Part shown: positions 29,239 to 40,574 of the stretch, in pieces
How positions within the stretch are numbered: position 1 is the first letter of the stretch
Layout: the number at the start of each line of letters is the position of its first letter
DNA from: Synaphobranchus kaupii
Taxonomy: Eukaryota; Chordata; Actinopteri; Anguilliformes; Synaphobranchidae
NCBI GenBank assembly: GCA_029718625.1
Contig: CM056379.1
Location: forward strand, 58,803,626-58,867,625
Direction of reading: 5' to 3'
Length of the DNA: 64,000 nt
The notes under the pieces: model-generated
The model's input: only the letters and a program-made list of their open reading frames with translations
The model's database searches: none
Told to the model about the DNA's origin: nothing
Position numbers and translations under genes: made by a program

Positions 29239-29808
29239 TGTCATGGTTTTGCAGCTCGCCTGTTCTGTGCGGCGGACGTTGCTTTTCCATTCCGCGGGAT
29301 GCGTCTTCCTGTCTCGGCGCTTCTGTGTCATTATCATTCTTTCCACAGAGCCGGTAAGGTATAGGTTTAAGGCGACCACTTTAAAGCTTTGCTTTTAGTT
29401 GCATTAGAGTTTCCTTTTTGGGATTTTGCTTTCGTTTAATACAGAGCTAGAGGTAATTTTCCTTTCTGATCTCTACTGCTGCTTGAACCTACGAGTTTTC
29501 TCGCTCATTTGTCTGGGTCGCTATCATTTCATTTCCTTTCACCTCTTTTTTGGCTCTCCCGTAATATTGAGAACAAGAGGTATATTTTCTTTCCTTTTCT
29601 TCTACTGCTTGAGTCTGCGAGCCATCGCCCACTTTTCCTGGGTTGATTTTATTTTGGCTCTTCGCCGGAAGTTTTTAATTCCCTATTCTTTATTTTTCCT
29701 GCTCCGTTCGTGGACATCCTCTCCTCTTTTGTGGTGATTCCACTCCCTTGGATAACTTTAAGATTCCCCCTCAATCGCATCTGGTCCTTCGAACCAGACC
29801 CCCTCACA
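29239..29808. mobile_element. 570-bp solo LTR
   Basis: Starts TGTCATGGTTTTGCAGC and ends CCCCTCACA (TG...CA). It is flanked by the perfect 5-bp duplication GGATT (29234-29238 and 29809-29813) and interrupts the Harbinger-like repeat. No internal gag/pol sequence is present, so it is a solo LTR left by recombination. An internal near-duplication of about 110 bp (TCTACTGCT... TTTGGCTCT) is visible. Family not named. Confidence 0.8.
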
Positions 29809-30890
29809 GGATTTACAAAAGGAGTGTGACTGCAATATCTACGTCGGATTTACTAAACATACGCACTGGGCCAAAATCACTATTAGGATGTAATGTGCAG
29901 GAATTACATCACTCTGCGACTTTCCTTTTGATGCATAGTTAAATGTCTTCATGCATATGTATACTTGGAGTAAACACGCTAAAACGGGGTGGAGCTTATG
30001 TAAATTAGCCCAATTAAGTATTCCATCTGATTTACTAAAGAATGCTTTAATTGCGACTCTCCTCTTTGCATGGGAATTTTTAGAACTCGTGAAAGCAGGC
30101 GGTAATTCTTCTGTGGTGATAGAGCCAATGTCTCACACACAGGATGGTGTCGGGCTGTATACGCAACATCCTTAGTTGGTGAATACATCTCTACTGTATA
30201 GCAATTGAAAGGAGACGGAATTTAAAATGTTTCTACTAATCACTTCTCATTTATTTTCAGATATACTAAGAAATCGGCTATTTGTTTTATTGAAAGGATG
30301 AAAAGACTTCTATTGCAGTCATCAGCTAGCAGTTAGTATAAAAACACTGAATTTAAACAATGTAGGCTAAACAATTGTTATGCATATGCATTCAGTAGGT
30401 ATAATGAATTGTGAATACAGTTCTGTGGCCTTCTCCTGTCACAAATTAATCCGTGGCTATTCCTCCCACCACCACGACTTGCTAATTTTGCAGGTATTTT
30501 TACTGTTATTCTATCTGCGTTAATATTCTTTCCTTGGTTGGACCACCACCTGTGTCTTTTACCCGCATTGTGCTTTAGGAAAGTTTTTCTAAAATCACGG
30601 CATCTTTTCTTTACATCCTCTACTGTTCATTAATTAATTTTATATGTGATGTCTCCTCTCCGTTGGTGTTGTATATGCTGTAATAAGGCATTGGTACCTC
30701 GTAAATTTAAGTTTTCTTTTTCTTGTGGTTATCTTGCTACTTGTGCCTGGTTTGTTCCGTAAACATTTCTTAGTGCCTTGAATTCTGGACAGGTCATTGT
30801 TTCTGACCATTTTTATGGGGTATCTACTACCGCAAAATTGCAAATTGGGGCGATGAATTTCTTTGATTGTGTAATGAAGACCAGTCATAG

Positions 30891-32972
30891 TGTCATGGTT
30901 TGTGACCCTTTTTCCCTTGCGGTCGGTTTCCTTGGTAGCCACGTGAGGGCGCTGCCCTTTTAGTGGATGTTTGCTCCGCCCCGTCTTGATTGCAGAGTTT
31001 CTCTCAGCATCTCACCTGTGCGTGGTTACCCTGGAGCTATTTAAGCCCATGTTTTCCTCCGTTCTGGGCTTTGATATTAATTTGTATTGTCTGGCATTAT
31101 TTGCATTATTTTGTGTGCGGTATTACTTTGCCCTTTGATTGCTTAGCCAGTACGATTGGGTCTAGGTTTTTTAGGAGACCATTTTTGCTCCAGAGTGTTT
31201 CATTGGAGTAATGTGGGACTTGCCTTTGTGGATATATTAGGACTTTTCCACCCTGGCTTTTGTTTGTCTCCGCTTCCTGGTCTTTCCTTGCTTCCGTTGC
31301 CTAGACCTTTTGCCTTCTCTGTCTCTCCCTCCTCTCTCTGTCTGCTTTCTTCCATGAAAGCGAGAGGAGTCTTGTTGTTTGTTTGTGAATGTATTTGTAT
31401 AGTAATTTCTTACTAAGAGACCGGGCGTTTTTATCGTACTGACAGGTAGTGCTTTACTTATTTTGAGAGGCAGGGCGTGTATTTTCTATTTAACTCACGT
31501 TAGTCTTTTAGCCGGTAAATGTCCGGTGCAGCTGTCCTGTTTCGTCTTTTTTACCTACGGGACGATTGTGTTCGGAACTGTAGTTCTGTTCGTTCTCCGG
31601 GTATGTCTCTCCTCATATGGAGCTTGGGTGATTTTGTTGACATGTTTGCGTTTGACTGCGAGTCTCTGAAAGTAGCCTTGGAACATTAGCTCTCTGTTTC
31701 TTTTCGCCTCGTTACATTCTCCTTTATTCTGAGAGGCAGGGCGTGTATTTTCTATTTAACTCGCGTTAGTCTTATAGCCGGTAAATGGCCAGTGCACCTG
31801 TCCTGTTCTTCCTTCGGGTATCTGTCTCTGTACATGGAGCTTTTGCCGATTTTGGTTTGGAACTGTAGTTCTGTTTCGTCATTTTGGTACATGTCTTCCT
31901 ATAGGGAAGACTGGGCGATGTTGTGGACATGTTTGTGTGTGACTGTGAGTCTCTGAAAGTAGCCTTGGAACGTTAGCTCTCTGTTCCTTTTCACCTCGTT
32001 ACATTCCCCTTTATTAAGAGGCAGGGCGTGTATTTTCTATTAAGCTTGTGTTAGTCATTTTGCTATTAAAGTTATGGGACGGTGGTGCTCCGTCGGCTCG
32101 CCTGTAAAATGTTTCTCTATCCTGGGAGATCGGGCGTTTACCCCTTTATGTTTTCTGCATGTGACTGCGAGCTTATGGAAGTAGCCATGGAACGTAAAAT
32201 CTCTGTACCTGTCGCCTCGTTACATTCCTCTTTACGGAGAGGTAGGGCGTTTATTTTCTACTAATCTTGCGTTAGTCTTTTAGCCAGTAAATGTCCGGTG
32301 CAGCCTGTCCTGTTCGTTCCTTTTGGTACCTGTCTCCGTACATGGCGCTTTTGTTCTGAACTGTAGTTCTGTTTCGTCATTCGGTACATGTCTTCCTATA
32401 GGGAAGACTGGGCGATGTTGTGAACATGTTTGTGTGTGACTGCGAGTCTGAGAGTAGCCTTGGAACGTTAGATCTCTTTTCCTTTCGCCTCCTCGTATAC
32501 TATCTCATATTATTTTGCAGGGTTTGTTGGCTGTGTGTTTTATTTGTGCCATTATGCTACTCGCCTGTTCTTATGCGTCTCGTTACCGAGGCAGGGCGTT
32601 TATTATTGCTGGCTCTTTAGTTACTTAGCTCGTAGAGGTATGGGACCGCAGATCTCTGCTCTATTCGCCTGTAAAATGTTTCTCTCTCCTGGGAGATCGG
32701 GCGTTCACGCTTTTACTGAGTTACTTAGCTTGTAGAAGTATAGGGTAGCAGTTCTTTGTTCCATTAGCCTTATTCGGTTTTCTTACTGAGAAACCTGGCG
32801 TTTCTACTCATTGGTGTGTGACAGTGAGCCGGTTAGTAGCTTTGGTACGTGTGTTCCCTGTCTTGTCTCCCTCCCTTAACTGTGGGGTTTCCCGCCTTAG
32901 TGGCCTTAGGGCTTAATGAATCCCCTTGCTGCGTTTGGCTCCTCCTACGTCACACGTCACGCCACCTTTACA
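30891..32972. mobile_element. 2082-bp solo LTR with internal variable repeats
   Basis: Starts TGTCATGGTTTGTGACC and ends ACGCCACCTTTACA (TG...CA), flanked by the perfect 5-bp duplication CATAG (30886-30890 and 32973-32977). A TATTTAAG promoter-like motif lies near 31039. Five diverged internal units begin GAGGCAGGGCGT or similar near 31465, 31731, 32016, 32235 and 32586, spaced 219-351 bp. There is no protein-coding content. The first 11 bp equal those of the shorter LTR at 29239, so the two may be related families. Confidence 0.8.
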
Positions 32973-34129
32973 CATAGTAAATAGTGTTAATGTGTCCGTA
33001 TCTGCGGCCGCAACAGAACCACAATGTAGCGAATGTTTTGCGCTGCGACTGTTTTTCTTAGTAAATTCGGTCCTCAGTGTTATGCAACAACTCTGCAACA
33101 ACAGAAAATATTCCGTTGTTTTTCCTGGACTTTTAGATGACCATTTACTGTAATGTTAGCTATACCAGTCTGTAATCCTGCAATCGTATCTAGAAGATGT
33201 GACCGTTGGAGAAAAGTTGCATTCTATAGCTTTAAGTCGGTATAATCATCCTGGCAAAAAAAAAGAATTGCCAAAAATGAGAAAAAAAACTTCCACTGTG
33301 TTTGAGCTTCTGTTACTTTGTTTCAGTAATACTTCTGATTAATTCAGACTCTTGAAAAACAAACTCCTAAGGGTTACTGAATGAGACCAGTATTATGCCT
33401 GTTGTCAAAGACATTCAAGAACAGTAACCCTTTTACTTGTGTTCAGAAAAGATGGTGCTTGAGAAGGTGTTAAAGCAAGTAGCTGTGTTTGTGCACTGTA
33501 AAGGGCAATGATCACACTTCACTGGCCCTTCACCCTCCACCTACTCACTTTGTTGCCTTCCTCATCAGCAGCATGTTCAGGGTGTGTACGGGAGAGCTGG
33601 TGGAAACCAGTTAACTTAGTGGCTCATCCTTTACTGGCAACATAATCTATTATTAAAGAATCACAATCTGACCCATATTGTGCCCTCACAACAGACTGCC
33701 TTGGAACTCTGGGAGATTACTAATATCAAAACATCGATTGCTCCATTATTATTAACTATAGAACAGCACTCTAAATTATCTGCATATAAAATAAACATTG
33801 AGAAATTGTGACACCCACTTAAATGCATAAAATACCAAATAATTAAAAATTATTTTACAGATCCTTTCCAAAAAATTAGAATATCATGGAAAAGTTTTTT
33901 TTTCCATAATTCCATTCAAAAGGTGAAACTTTCATAGATTATAGATTAATTACACACAAATTGAAATATTTCTAGCCTTTATTTGTTTCATTTTTCATAA
34001 TTTTGGCTTACAGCTCCAGAAAACCCCCAAAACACAACAGTATTTCAAGAAATTAGAATAGTGTGTCGAAAATCCGAAAATCAGCATTTACTTCAGTTAT
34101 TTCAGAGAATGAATGTTTTAGACTGAGTG

Positions 34130-34432
34130 TCACACTCTGTACGTGGTGGTTTTTGAAGCACTGACTCCAGCCTCAGTCCACTCCCTCTGGATCTCCGCCA
34201 ATCGGAATCGTCTTTGCTTGACAATCCGCTGAAGCCTATGGTCATCTCTTTTGCTTGTGCACCTTCTCCTGCCACATTTTTCCCTTCCACTAAACTTTCT
34301 ATTGATATGCTTGGATACTGCACTCTGTGAACAGCCAGCCGCCTTAGCGATGACCTTTTGTGGCTTACCCATCTTCTGGAGGGTGTCAATGATGGTCTTC
34401 TGGCCAATTGTCAAGTCTGCAGTCTTCCCCAT
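34130..34432 (-). pseudogene. Tc1 transposase N-terminal (HTH) fragment
   Basis: Starting at MGKTADLTIGQKTIID, about 100 residues encode the paired-like helix-turn-helix DNA-binding region (KVIAKAAGCSQSAVSKHIN) and the following basic part (RRRCTSKRDDHRLQRIVKQ). The catalytic DDE domain is missing; the sequence passes directly into the terminal repeat. It could bind the element ends but cannot transpose them. Confidence 0.85.
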
Positions 34433-34784
34433 ACTGAACCAAACTGAGATACCTGTCCAATTTAAGGACAAACCTGTAGAAAAACTTTGCAGGTGTTTTG
34501 AGTAAATTAGATGATTAGAGTGTGACACTCAGTCTAAAACATTCATTCTCTGAAATAACTGAAGTAAATGCTGATTTTCAACACACTATTCTAATTTCTT
34601 GAAATACTGTTTTTGGGGTTTTCTGGAGCTGTAAGCCAAAATTAAGAAAAATGAAACAAATAAAGGCTAGAAATATTTCACTTTGTGTGTAATGAATCTA
34701 TAATCTATGAAAGTTTCACTTTTTGAATGGAATTATGGAAAAAAAAAAACTTTTCCATGATATTCTAATTTTTTGGAAAGGATC

Positions 34785-36241
34785 TGTTACGTATCTGTTA
34801 CGGGACGAACCCAAGTGCAACGACCAGGAGACAGATTTCACAAAGGGGTGTTTTTAATAAATTAAGTGTTGGGGTAGTCCCAACACTGTACAGGAAAGGC
34901 AAAACACAGAATGTACAGAGGTCTTGCGCCTGGAAGCCCGGGGCGGGCTGCTCCAAGCCGGAGCTGGACTGGAGGATCTGGAACGGACTGTTCCAAACCG
35001 GAACTGGACTGGACTGGAACTGGACCGGGTGGTCCACACGGGAATCTGGCTCAGGAACGGAATGTTCCGAACCGGAACTGGACTGGACTGGAACTGGACC
35101 GGGAGGTCCACACGGGAATCGGGTACTGGAACGGAATGTTCCAAACCGGAACTGGACTGGACTGGAACTGGACCGGGAGGTCCACACGGGAATCGGGTTC
35201 TGGAACGGAATGTTCCAAACCGGAACTGGACTGGACTGAACGGGAGGTCCACACAGGAATCCGTGTATGAAACGGAATGTTCCAAACCGGAACTGGACCT
35301 TGAGCGAGTAGTTTGTACAACTCACGCCCGGACTGGACTGGAACTGGCAGGGGAGCGACTCACTACGGCAGGGCAGGAACTGGACCGGACTGACTGCACC
35401 GGTACAGAGAAACAAAACAACAGAGGGGGGTTAGTGCAAGGGAAGGCACGGGAAAGACCGGGAGGTTCTCACGGAGGTGCCGGGTTTGGAAGTCAGGTGG
35501 TTTGATGTAGCACGGCAGGACAGAGTGATGTGGCGCAGCTGCGGTAGGTCCGTAAGTAGCTGACTGTCTCCAGAGCTCCAGGAGCCGGCGCCGAAGAACT
35601 GGGTGGTCTCTTCGGTCGGACAGGAACAACTGGAGGGTAGCCAGGTAACGAATCACCCCGGAGCCTACACGCGCTGGAGGTGGAGGTACCGCAACACACA
35701 CAACGAACACGGGGAACACGAACACTGCCACGGGAGAATGGGTGCAGGGTTAGATGGAGGAGAAGGGAAACAGGTTAGCTACACAATAATGACAGGAAAT
35801 TGTGCGGGAGGTAAACTACCAATCCGTAGTTTTGCGAAGAACTAAAGCTGCACGGGAAACACATTCCACAACTAAGCGAATAGTTCACGCAGGGAGACCA
35901 GATAACGAGTCGAGCACTAACACCAAGTGACGATAGTTAACGAACTGGCGCCGACTGGCAGCCAGCCGAAAGACTATATAGTGAGCTAACTGACAGGACT
36001 AAATACGGTACAGGTGTGAACATAAACCGGGAGTGATTGCAAGACACCAGGTGAGGCAATGCATGCAACGAGGGGGAGGGAGTGAAAGGCGGAAGTAAGA
36101 CAAAACAACCAGACGAACAAGACAGGGAAGGACACGCCTAGTCCGCGGCAGCGGGGAAAACACGGACAAAGGGATCCAACATGACACGGAGGGAAAACAG
36201 GAAAACACGGAAAACGGACAGGAAGGGAGCGGAACATTACA
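34785..36241 (-). repeat. Gypsy LTR, copy 1 (3' LTR of the array)
   Basis: Ends TGTAATG...GTAACA on the minus strand. Directly upstream (minus strand) is a G-rich polypurine tract, seen on the plus strand as AGTACCCCCCCCTC from 36241. It contains the 74-bp minisatellite at about 34980-35300 and a minus-strand ATTAAA at 34853-34858 that can serve for polyadenylation. Confidence 0.9.
34980..35300 (+). repeat. 74-bp minisatellite inside the gypsy LTR
   Basis: CCGGAACTGG recurs at 34998, 35072, 35146, 35220 (74 bp apart) and 35287. Each unit carries a near-palindrome such as GGAACGGAATGTTCC (35054, 35128, 35202) or GGAACGGACTGTTCC (34980). Open frames across it on both strands are repeat artefacts. 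Identical arrays lie at +5790 and +11580. Confidence 0.93.
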
Positions 36242-36252
36242 GTACCCCCCCC

Positions 36253-37722
36253 TCAACGTACGCCACCTGGCGTACCTGGCGGCCTGGTCTTGGATGGGAA
36301 GCGACTGTGGAAATCCTGGATCAGTGATTGATCCAGGATGAGGCCCCTGTGGAGCCATGACCGCTCCTCAGGACCATACCCCTCCCAGTCCACGAGGTAT
36401 TGGAAACCCCGACCCTTACGGCGGATGTCGATGATGCGGTCCACCGTGTAGGCCGGGGCGTTGTTGATGACCCGGACAGGTGGAGGAGGGAGGGTAGGGG
36501 CACTGAGGGGGCTGGAGGCGACAGGCTTAATTTGGGAAACATGAAAAACGGGGTAAACTTTGAGGGAGGCAGGGAGGGAGAGTTTGACGGAAACTGGGTT
36601 AACAAGACATACAACAGGGAAGGGACCAATGAACCGGGGCCGAAGTTTTTTAGAGGAGGAGGGAAGGGAAATGTTGGACGTGGACAACCAGACCTGCTGA
36701 CCGGCCCTGTACCTGGGGGCTGCGGTCCTGTGCAGGTCCGCCAGACGCTGTGACCGGGAATTGGAACGTAGGAGTGCGGTGCGTGCAAGCCTCCAAATGC
36801 GCTTGCATTTGAGGATGTGGGCCTTGACAGAGGGGACTGCTACCTCGGCCTCCTGGACCGACAGGAGAGGGGGTTGGTACCCTAACGAGCACTCGAAAGG
36901 GGATAACCCGGTGGAGGTACTCTTAAGGGAGTTGTGAGAGTACTCCACCCAGGGGAGGAAACGGCTCCAGGAGGCGGGATTGCGAGCCGTGACGCACCGC
37001 AGGGCGGCCCCCAGGTCCTGGTTCGCCCTCTCTGCCTGGCCGTTCGACTGGGGATGGAAGCCAGACGACAGACTGGCCGAGGCCCCCAGGGCTACACAGA
37101 ACGCCTTCCAGACCTGGGAGGAGAATTGGGGCCCACGATCCGACACAATATCGGATGGGATCCCGTGCAGCCTGACCACATGTACCACCAGGAGCTCCGC
37201 CGTTTCGAGGGCGGACGGGAGCTTGGGGAGGGGAATGAAGTGAACCGCCTTGGAGAACCGATCCACAATTGTCAGAATGACAGAGTTGCCTTCTGACAAC
37301 GGCAGACCGGTTACAAAATCCACCCCAATGTGGCTCCAAGGACGGCCCGGGACAGGGAGGGGAAGGAGACGACCAGAGGGAGGCTGGTGGGAAGCCTTGC
37401 TCCTGGCGCATACTGAGCAGGCCAGGACAAAAGCACGGGTATCCTCCTTGAGGGTGGGCCACCAAAAGCTCCTCCTGACGAGGGTGGTCGTTCTGGCAAC
37501 ACCTGGGTGACACGCCAGGCAGGAGGCGTGAACCCACTCAAGGACCTGGGAGCGGACGGAGTCGGGAACAAACAGGGATGGGTTAGGGTTATTACGGGGG
37601 TCAGGGTGGGAAGTCTGGGCGGACCTCACGATCTCCTCAATCCTCCAGGAGACCGCAGCCACCATACAGGACGCTGGCAGAATGGGTTCGGGGTCAGCAG
37701 GACTGGAGGGAAGGGAAAACAC
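36253..37722 (-). CDS. Integrase with chromodomain, gypsy unit 1
   Basis: 489-codon frame, the 3' part of pol. It shows the zinc-binding HHCC set (H65, H72, C102, C105), the catalytic DD35E triad (D135 in [10 protein letters not shown]195 in VSDRGPQF, E231 in SNGQAERA), a GPF motif (RPRFIGPF) and a C-terminal chromodomain ([12 protein letters not shown] ... YLVDWEGYG) typical of chromoviruses. It inserts the cDNA copy into chromatin. The frame differs from the upstream RT frame because of a 1-nt loss near 37837, so the natural polyprotein is broken here; the ATG used is only the first in the open frame. Confidence 0.9.
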   Translation of the reverse strand: MFSLPSSPADPEPILPASCMVAAVSWRIEEIVRSAQTSHPDPRNNPNPSLFVPDSVRSQVLEWVHASCLACHPGVARTTTLVRRSFWWPTLKEDTRAFVLACSVCARSKASHQPPSGRLLPLPVPGRPWSHIGVDFVTGLPLSEGNSVILTIVDRFSKAVHFIPLPKLPSALETAELLVVHVVRLHGIPSDIVSDRGPQFSSQVWKAFCVALGASASLSSGFHPQSNGQAERANQDLGAALRCVTARNPASWSRFLPWVEYSHNSLKSTSTGLSPFECSLGYQPPLLSVQEAEVAVPSVKAHILKCKRIWRLARTALLRSNSRSQRLADLHRTAAPRYRAGQQVWLSTSNISLPSSSKKLRPRFIGPFPVVCLVNPVSVKLSLPASLKVYPVFHVSQIKPVASSPLSAPTLPPPPVRVINNAPAYTVDRIIDIRRKGRGFQYLVDWEGYGPEERSWLHRGLILDQSLIQDFHSRFPSKTRPPGTPGGVR

Positions 37723-37829
37723 ACGGGATAAGGCATCCGCCTTAATATTGCGGGAACCGGGGCGATAGGATAACGAAAAATTGAACCGGGCAAAGAAAAG
37801 TGACCACCTAGCCTGTCTAGCATTCAGCC

Positions 37830-39662
37830 TTAAGCAGACCTTAAATAAATTAAATTTTGGTGGTCAGTTAAAACAACAAAGGGGGTACCTGCCCCCTCCA
37901 GCCAGTGGCGCCACTCCTCAAGAGCCAGCTTAATGGCAAGAAGCTCCCGATCCCCGACATCATAATTTCGCTCAGCGGAGGACAGCCTCCGGGAGAAAAA
38001 GGCACAGGGATGGAGTTTGTTGTCCAAGGCGGCACGTTGGGACAGAATGGCCCCCACGCCGGTGTCGGAGGCATCCACCTCAATCGTAAATTGGCGGGAG
38101 GGATCAGGGTGGCAAAGAATAGGGGCTGAGGAAAACCGTGTTTTGAGCTGTTCAAAAGCACGCTGGGCTTCGGAGTTCCAACAGAAAGAAAAAGCAGTGG
38201 AGGTAAGTTTGGTAAGGGGGGCAGCAATGACACTGTAATTACGGATAAAACGACGATAGAAATTAGCAAAACCAAGGAATTGTTGTAGGTGCTTACGAGA
38301 GGTGGGTTGGGGCCATTCCGTCACCGCCTTGACTTTGACCGGATCCGCACGGATACTGCCCTCCTCAATAATGAAGCCGAGGAACGGGACTGAAGAGACG
38401 TGGAAGGAGCACTTCTCCGCCTTGACGAAGAGCTGGTTCTCGAGGAGCCGCTGGAGAACCTCCCGGACATGGAGAATGTGCTCCTGAGGGGACTTAGAAA
38501 AAATCAAAATGTCGTCAATGTAAACAAAAACAGTCTTACCCAATAGGTCTCGCAGTACGTCATTCACCATGCCCTGGAAGACTGCCGGGGCGTTAGTAAG
38601 GCCGAAAGGGACCACCAGGTACTCATAGTGGCCCAACGGGGTATTGAAGGCAGTCTTCCACTCATCCCCCTCCCGTATGCGCACCAAGTGGTACGCATTA
38701 CGGAGGTCGAGCTTGGTAAAAATGACGGCCTGCGAGAGGGGTTCAAAAGCAGTGTTAATGAGGGGGAGAGGATATTTGTTGCGGATGGTGATGGAATTGA
38801 GTCCCCGGTAGTCGATGCAGGGCCGTAGTGAGCCGTCCTTTTTCCCTACAAAAAAGAACCCAGCACCAACCGGAGAAGAGGAGGGACGGATGATGCCCGA
38901 GGCGAGGGACTCATGGATATACTCCTCCATGGCGAGTTTCTCTGGTCCCGACAGACTGTAGAGACGGCCGGACGGAAGTTTGGCTCCCGCCAGCAGATCA
39001 ATACAACAATCGTAAGGGCGGTGAGGAGGTAGGGACAGAGCACGTGATTTCGAAAAGGTGCGACCGAGGTCGTGATATTGCTTGGGAACGGTGGACATAT
39101 CGGGTTCGGGTAGGTTGGTGCTGGGATTCTTGGACCCCGGAGGGGGAAGCGCGGAGCGGAGACAGCTAGCCAGGCAGTGGCCACTCCACGCCAGGATGCG
39201 TCCGCCCTGCCAGTCGATGTGCGGGTTATGGAGACGGAGCCAGGTCTGCCCTAAAACTATGGCTGATTGTTTAGAATTAATGAGGAGGAGTTGAATGCTC
39301 TCCCGATGATTGCCGGAAAGGACGAGCTGTAAGGGAACGGTGGAGTGGGTCACTAACCCCAGACTCCGACCGTCTAAGGCGAAGGCAGTAATGGGAGATG
39401 GTAGAAGCTCCGTGGGGATGCCGGCCCTCTGGGCGAAGGTGGTGTCCATGAAGTTGGCGTCGGCTCCAGAGTCGATGAGGGCCGACGAGACTAAGGACTT
39501 GTCCTTCCACAGGAGAGTGGCCTTGAAAACCAGGCGATTCTGGGCTGCATGGCAGGGTATGATAGGGCTCGTCAGTACGCCCAGTTTAACTGGCGAGCCT
39601 ATTCTTTTGGGCGGATGGGACATGAGGCGATCTGGTGGCCAGGTTTGCCACAATAGAAGCAA
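37830..39662 (-). CDS. Protease-reverse transcriptase-RNase H, gypsy unit 1
   Basis: 610-codon open frame. The aspartic protease motif [11 protein letters not shown] is at residues 61-71; RT spans about 265-440 with the YIDD active site at 381-384; RNase H follows with D530, E573 and D600. It matches Ty3/gypsy pol order. It would be made as a Gag-Pol fusion: it lies in the -1 frame relative to gag, with a CCCAAAA heptamer at 39605-39611 in the overlap. The frame ends at LIYLRSA in the RNase H/connection region by frameshift, cutting off integrase. Its sequence is identical to unit 2. Confidence 0.92.
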   Translation of the reverse strand: MLLLWQTWPPDRLMSHPPKRIGSPVKLGVLTSPIIPCHAAQNRLVFKATLLWKDKSLVSSALIDSGADANFMDTTFAQRAGIPTELLPSPITAFALDGRSLGLVTHSTVPLQLVLSGNHRESIQLLLINSKQSAIVLGQTWLRLHNPHIDWQGGRILAWSGHCLASCLRSALPPPGSKNPSTNLPEPDMSTVPKQYHDLGRTFSKSRALSLPPHRPYDCCIDLLAGAKLPSGRLYSLSGPEKLAMEEYIHESLASGIIRPSSSPVGAGFFFVGKKDGSLRPCIDYRGLNSITIRNKYPLPLINTAFEPLSQAVIFTKLDLRNAYHLVRIREGDEWKTAFNTPLGHYEYLVVPFGLTNAPAVFQGMVNDVLRDLLGKTVFVYIDDILIFSKSPQEHILHVREVLQRLLENQLFVKAEKCSFHVSSVPFLGFIIEEGSIRADPVKVKAVTEWPQPTSRKHLQQFLGFANFYRRFIRNYSVIAAPLTKLTSTAFSFCWNSEAQRAFEQLKTRFSSAPILCHPDPSRQFTIEVDASDTGVGAILSQRAALDNKLHPCAFFSRRLSSAERNYDVGDRELLAIKLALEEWRHWLEGAGTPFVVLTDHQNLIYLRSA

Positions 39663-40555
39663 GACCTGGATCGCTGACGACGTTGGCGCTCTGCAGAGTT
39701 GACCGCAACTCTGCCCAGTTGCATGGGCTCCTCTTCGGAGACCCCAGACGCCGCCCTGGATCCAGAAGCAGAAGGGTGAGAGCGTATGTGAGGAAGGTGA
39801 CCGGGATTCCCCCCACGCTCACGGGCCCGGATACGAAGACGGTTGTCGACTGCTATGGCCAGGCTAATCAGGCTATTGAGGGAGGTGGATTCCTCACGGG
39901 TGGCTAGTTGGTCTTTAAGCTCCTCGCTGAGTGCCTGGCGGAAAGCCCCCTGAAGGGCGGTGTCGTTCCATCCGGACTCCGCGGCGAGGGTACGAAATTG
40001 GATGGCCATCTCTGCGACGCTACGACTCCCTTGACGGACCTGAAGTAGGCGCTGAGTTGCATCTCGCCCACAGGTAGGGTGGTCAAACACGCGCCGCATC
40101 TCGGCGGTGAAGGCAGCGAAGTTGTTGCAGAGCGCGGCTTGGCTATCCCAGATGGATGTAGCCCACTCCAGGGCACCTCCTCCCAGGCTGCTCATAATGA
40201 ACGCGATCTTACATGGGTCGGAGGCGAAGGAGGAGGGCTGCATCCGGAAGACAATGTCGCATTTCATAAGAAATTCGCGACATTTCCCCAATTCCCCGCG
40301 GAATAACTCAGGATGTTGTACGCGAGGCTCACGAAATGAAGTGGACACAGGAGGGTCCGCCGGAGGATCCGGTGCGGGCGGAGTAGAGCCCAATGGAATA
40401 CGCGGAAGCGGCTGGTGAAGAGACAGCTGCGTCACTTGTTCCGTGATGCCCCTCAGTACTTCCAACACGTCGTCCAAACGACGGCCCTGTTGGTCGCTGA
40501 CCGCAGTTTGGCAGGAGAAGGCGTGCCGAATCTGCTCCAGGTCGGCTGGGTCCAT
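39599..40555 (-). CDS. Gag with CCHC zinc knuckle, gypsy unit 1
   Basis: 318 residues beginning [16 protein letters not shown] retrotransposon Gag domain lies in the middle ([16 protein letters not shown] ... [12 protein letters not shown]), and a single CX2CX4HX4C knuckle ([14 protein letters not shown]) is near the C terminus, for RNA packaging. The start codon is only 19 nt from the LTR end. The gag stop lies 3-6 nt after the putative slippery heptamer. Intact and identical to unit 2. Confidence 0.92.
   Translation of the reverse strand: MDPADLEQIRHAFSCQTAVSDQQGRRLDDVLEVLRGITEQVTQLSLHQPLPRIPLGSTPPAPDPPADPPVSTSFREPRVQHPELFRGELGKCREFLMKCDIVFRMQPSSFASDPCKIAFIMSSLGGGALEWATSIWDSQAALCNNFAAFTAEMRRVFDHPTCGRDATQRLLQVRQGSRSVAEMAIQFRTLAAESGWNDTALQGAFRQALSEELKDQLATREESTSLNSLISLAIAVDNRLRIRARERGGNPGHLPHIRSHPSASGSRAASGVSEEEPMQLGRVAVNSAERQRRQRSRSCFYCGKPGHQIASCPIRPKE
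39605..39611 (-). promoter_or_regulatory. Putative -1 frameshift site CCCAAAA, unit 1
   Basis: An XXXYYYZ heptamer read in the gag frame as C CCA AAA, immediately before the gag stop. Slipping back one base enters the pol frame (RIGSPVKLG). The second copy is at 45395-45401. Confidence 0.6.
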
Positions 40556-40574
40556 GTTTTTGGCCAGTTCGTTC

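Larger units (their letters stand above)
29229..33073 (-). mobile_element. PIF/Harbinger-like MITE, copy 2, split by two solo LTRs
   Basis: Left end GGGCCGGATT (29229 onward), right end AATTCGGTCC (to about 33073), with a 3-bp TCA on each side, as expected for PIF/Harbinger. The interior aligns in inverse orientation to copy 1 at 19612-20722: 29809-30890 and 32978-33073 continue one another once the two LTR insertions (29239-29808 and 30891-32972) are removed. No transposase. Confidence 0.75.

Noticed and set aside
29229..33073. A single gene with many short plus frames
   Set aside because: Fully explained by a MITE and two solo LTRs; no conserved motif.
34911..35505. Long overlapping frames on both strands (up to about 200 codons) in each gypsy LTR
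   Set aside because: They follow the 74-bp repeat, are rich in ELDWTG/PVQFRFG repeats in shifted frames, and have no protein features.
36321..40418. Plus-strand and alternate minus frames across the gypsy internal region
   Set aside because: Shadows of gag, RT and integrase coding in other frames.
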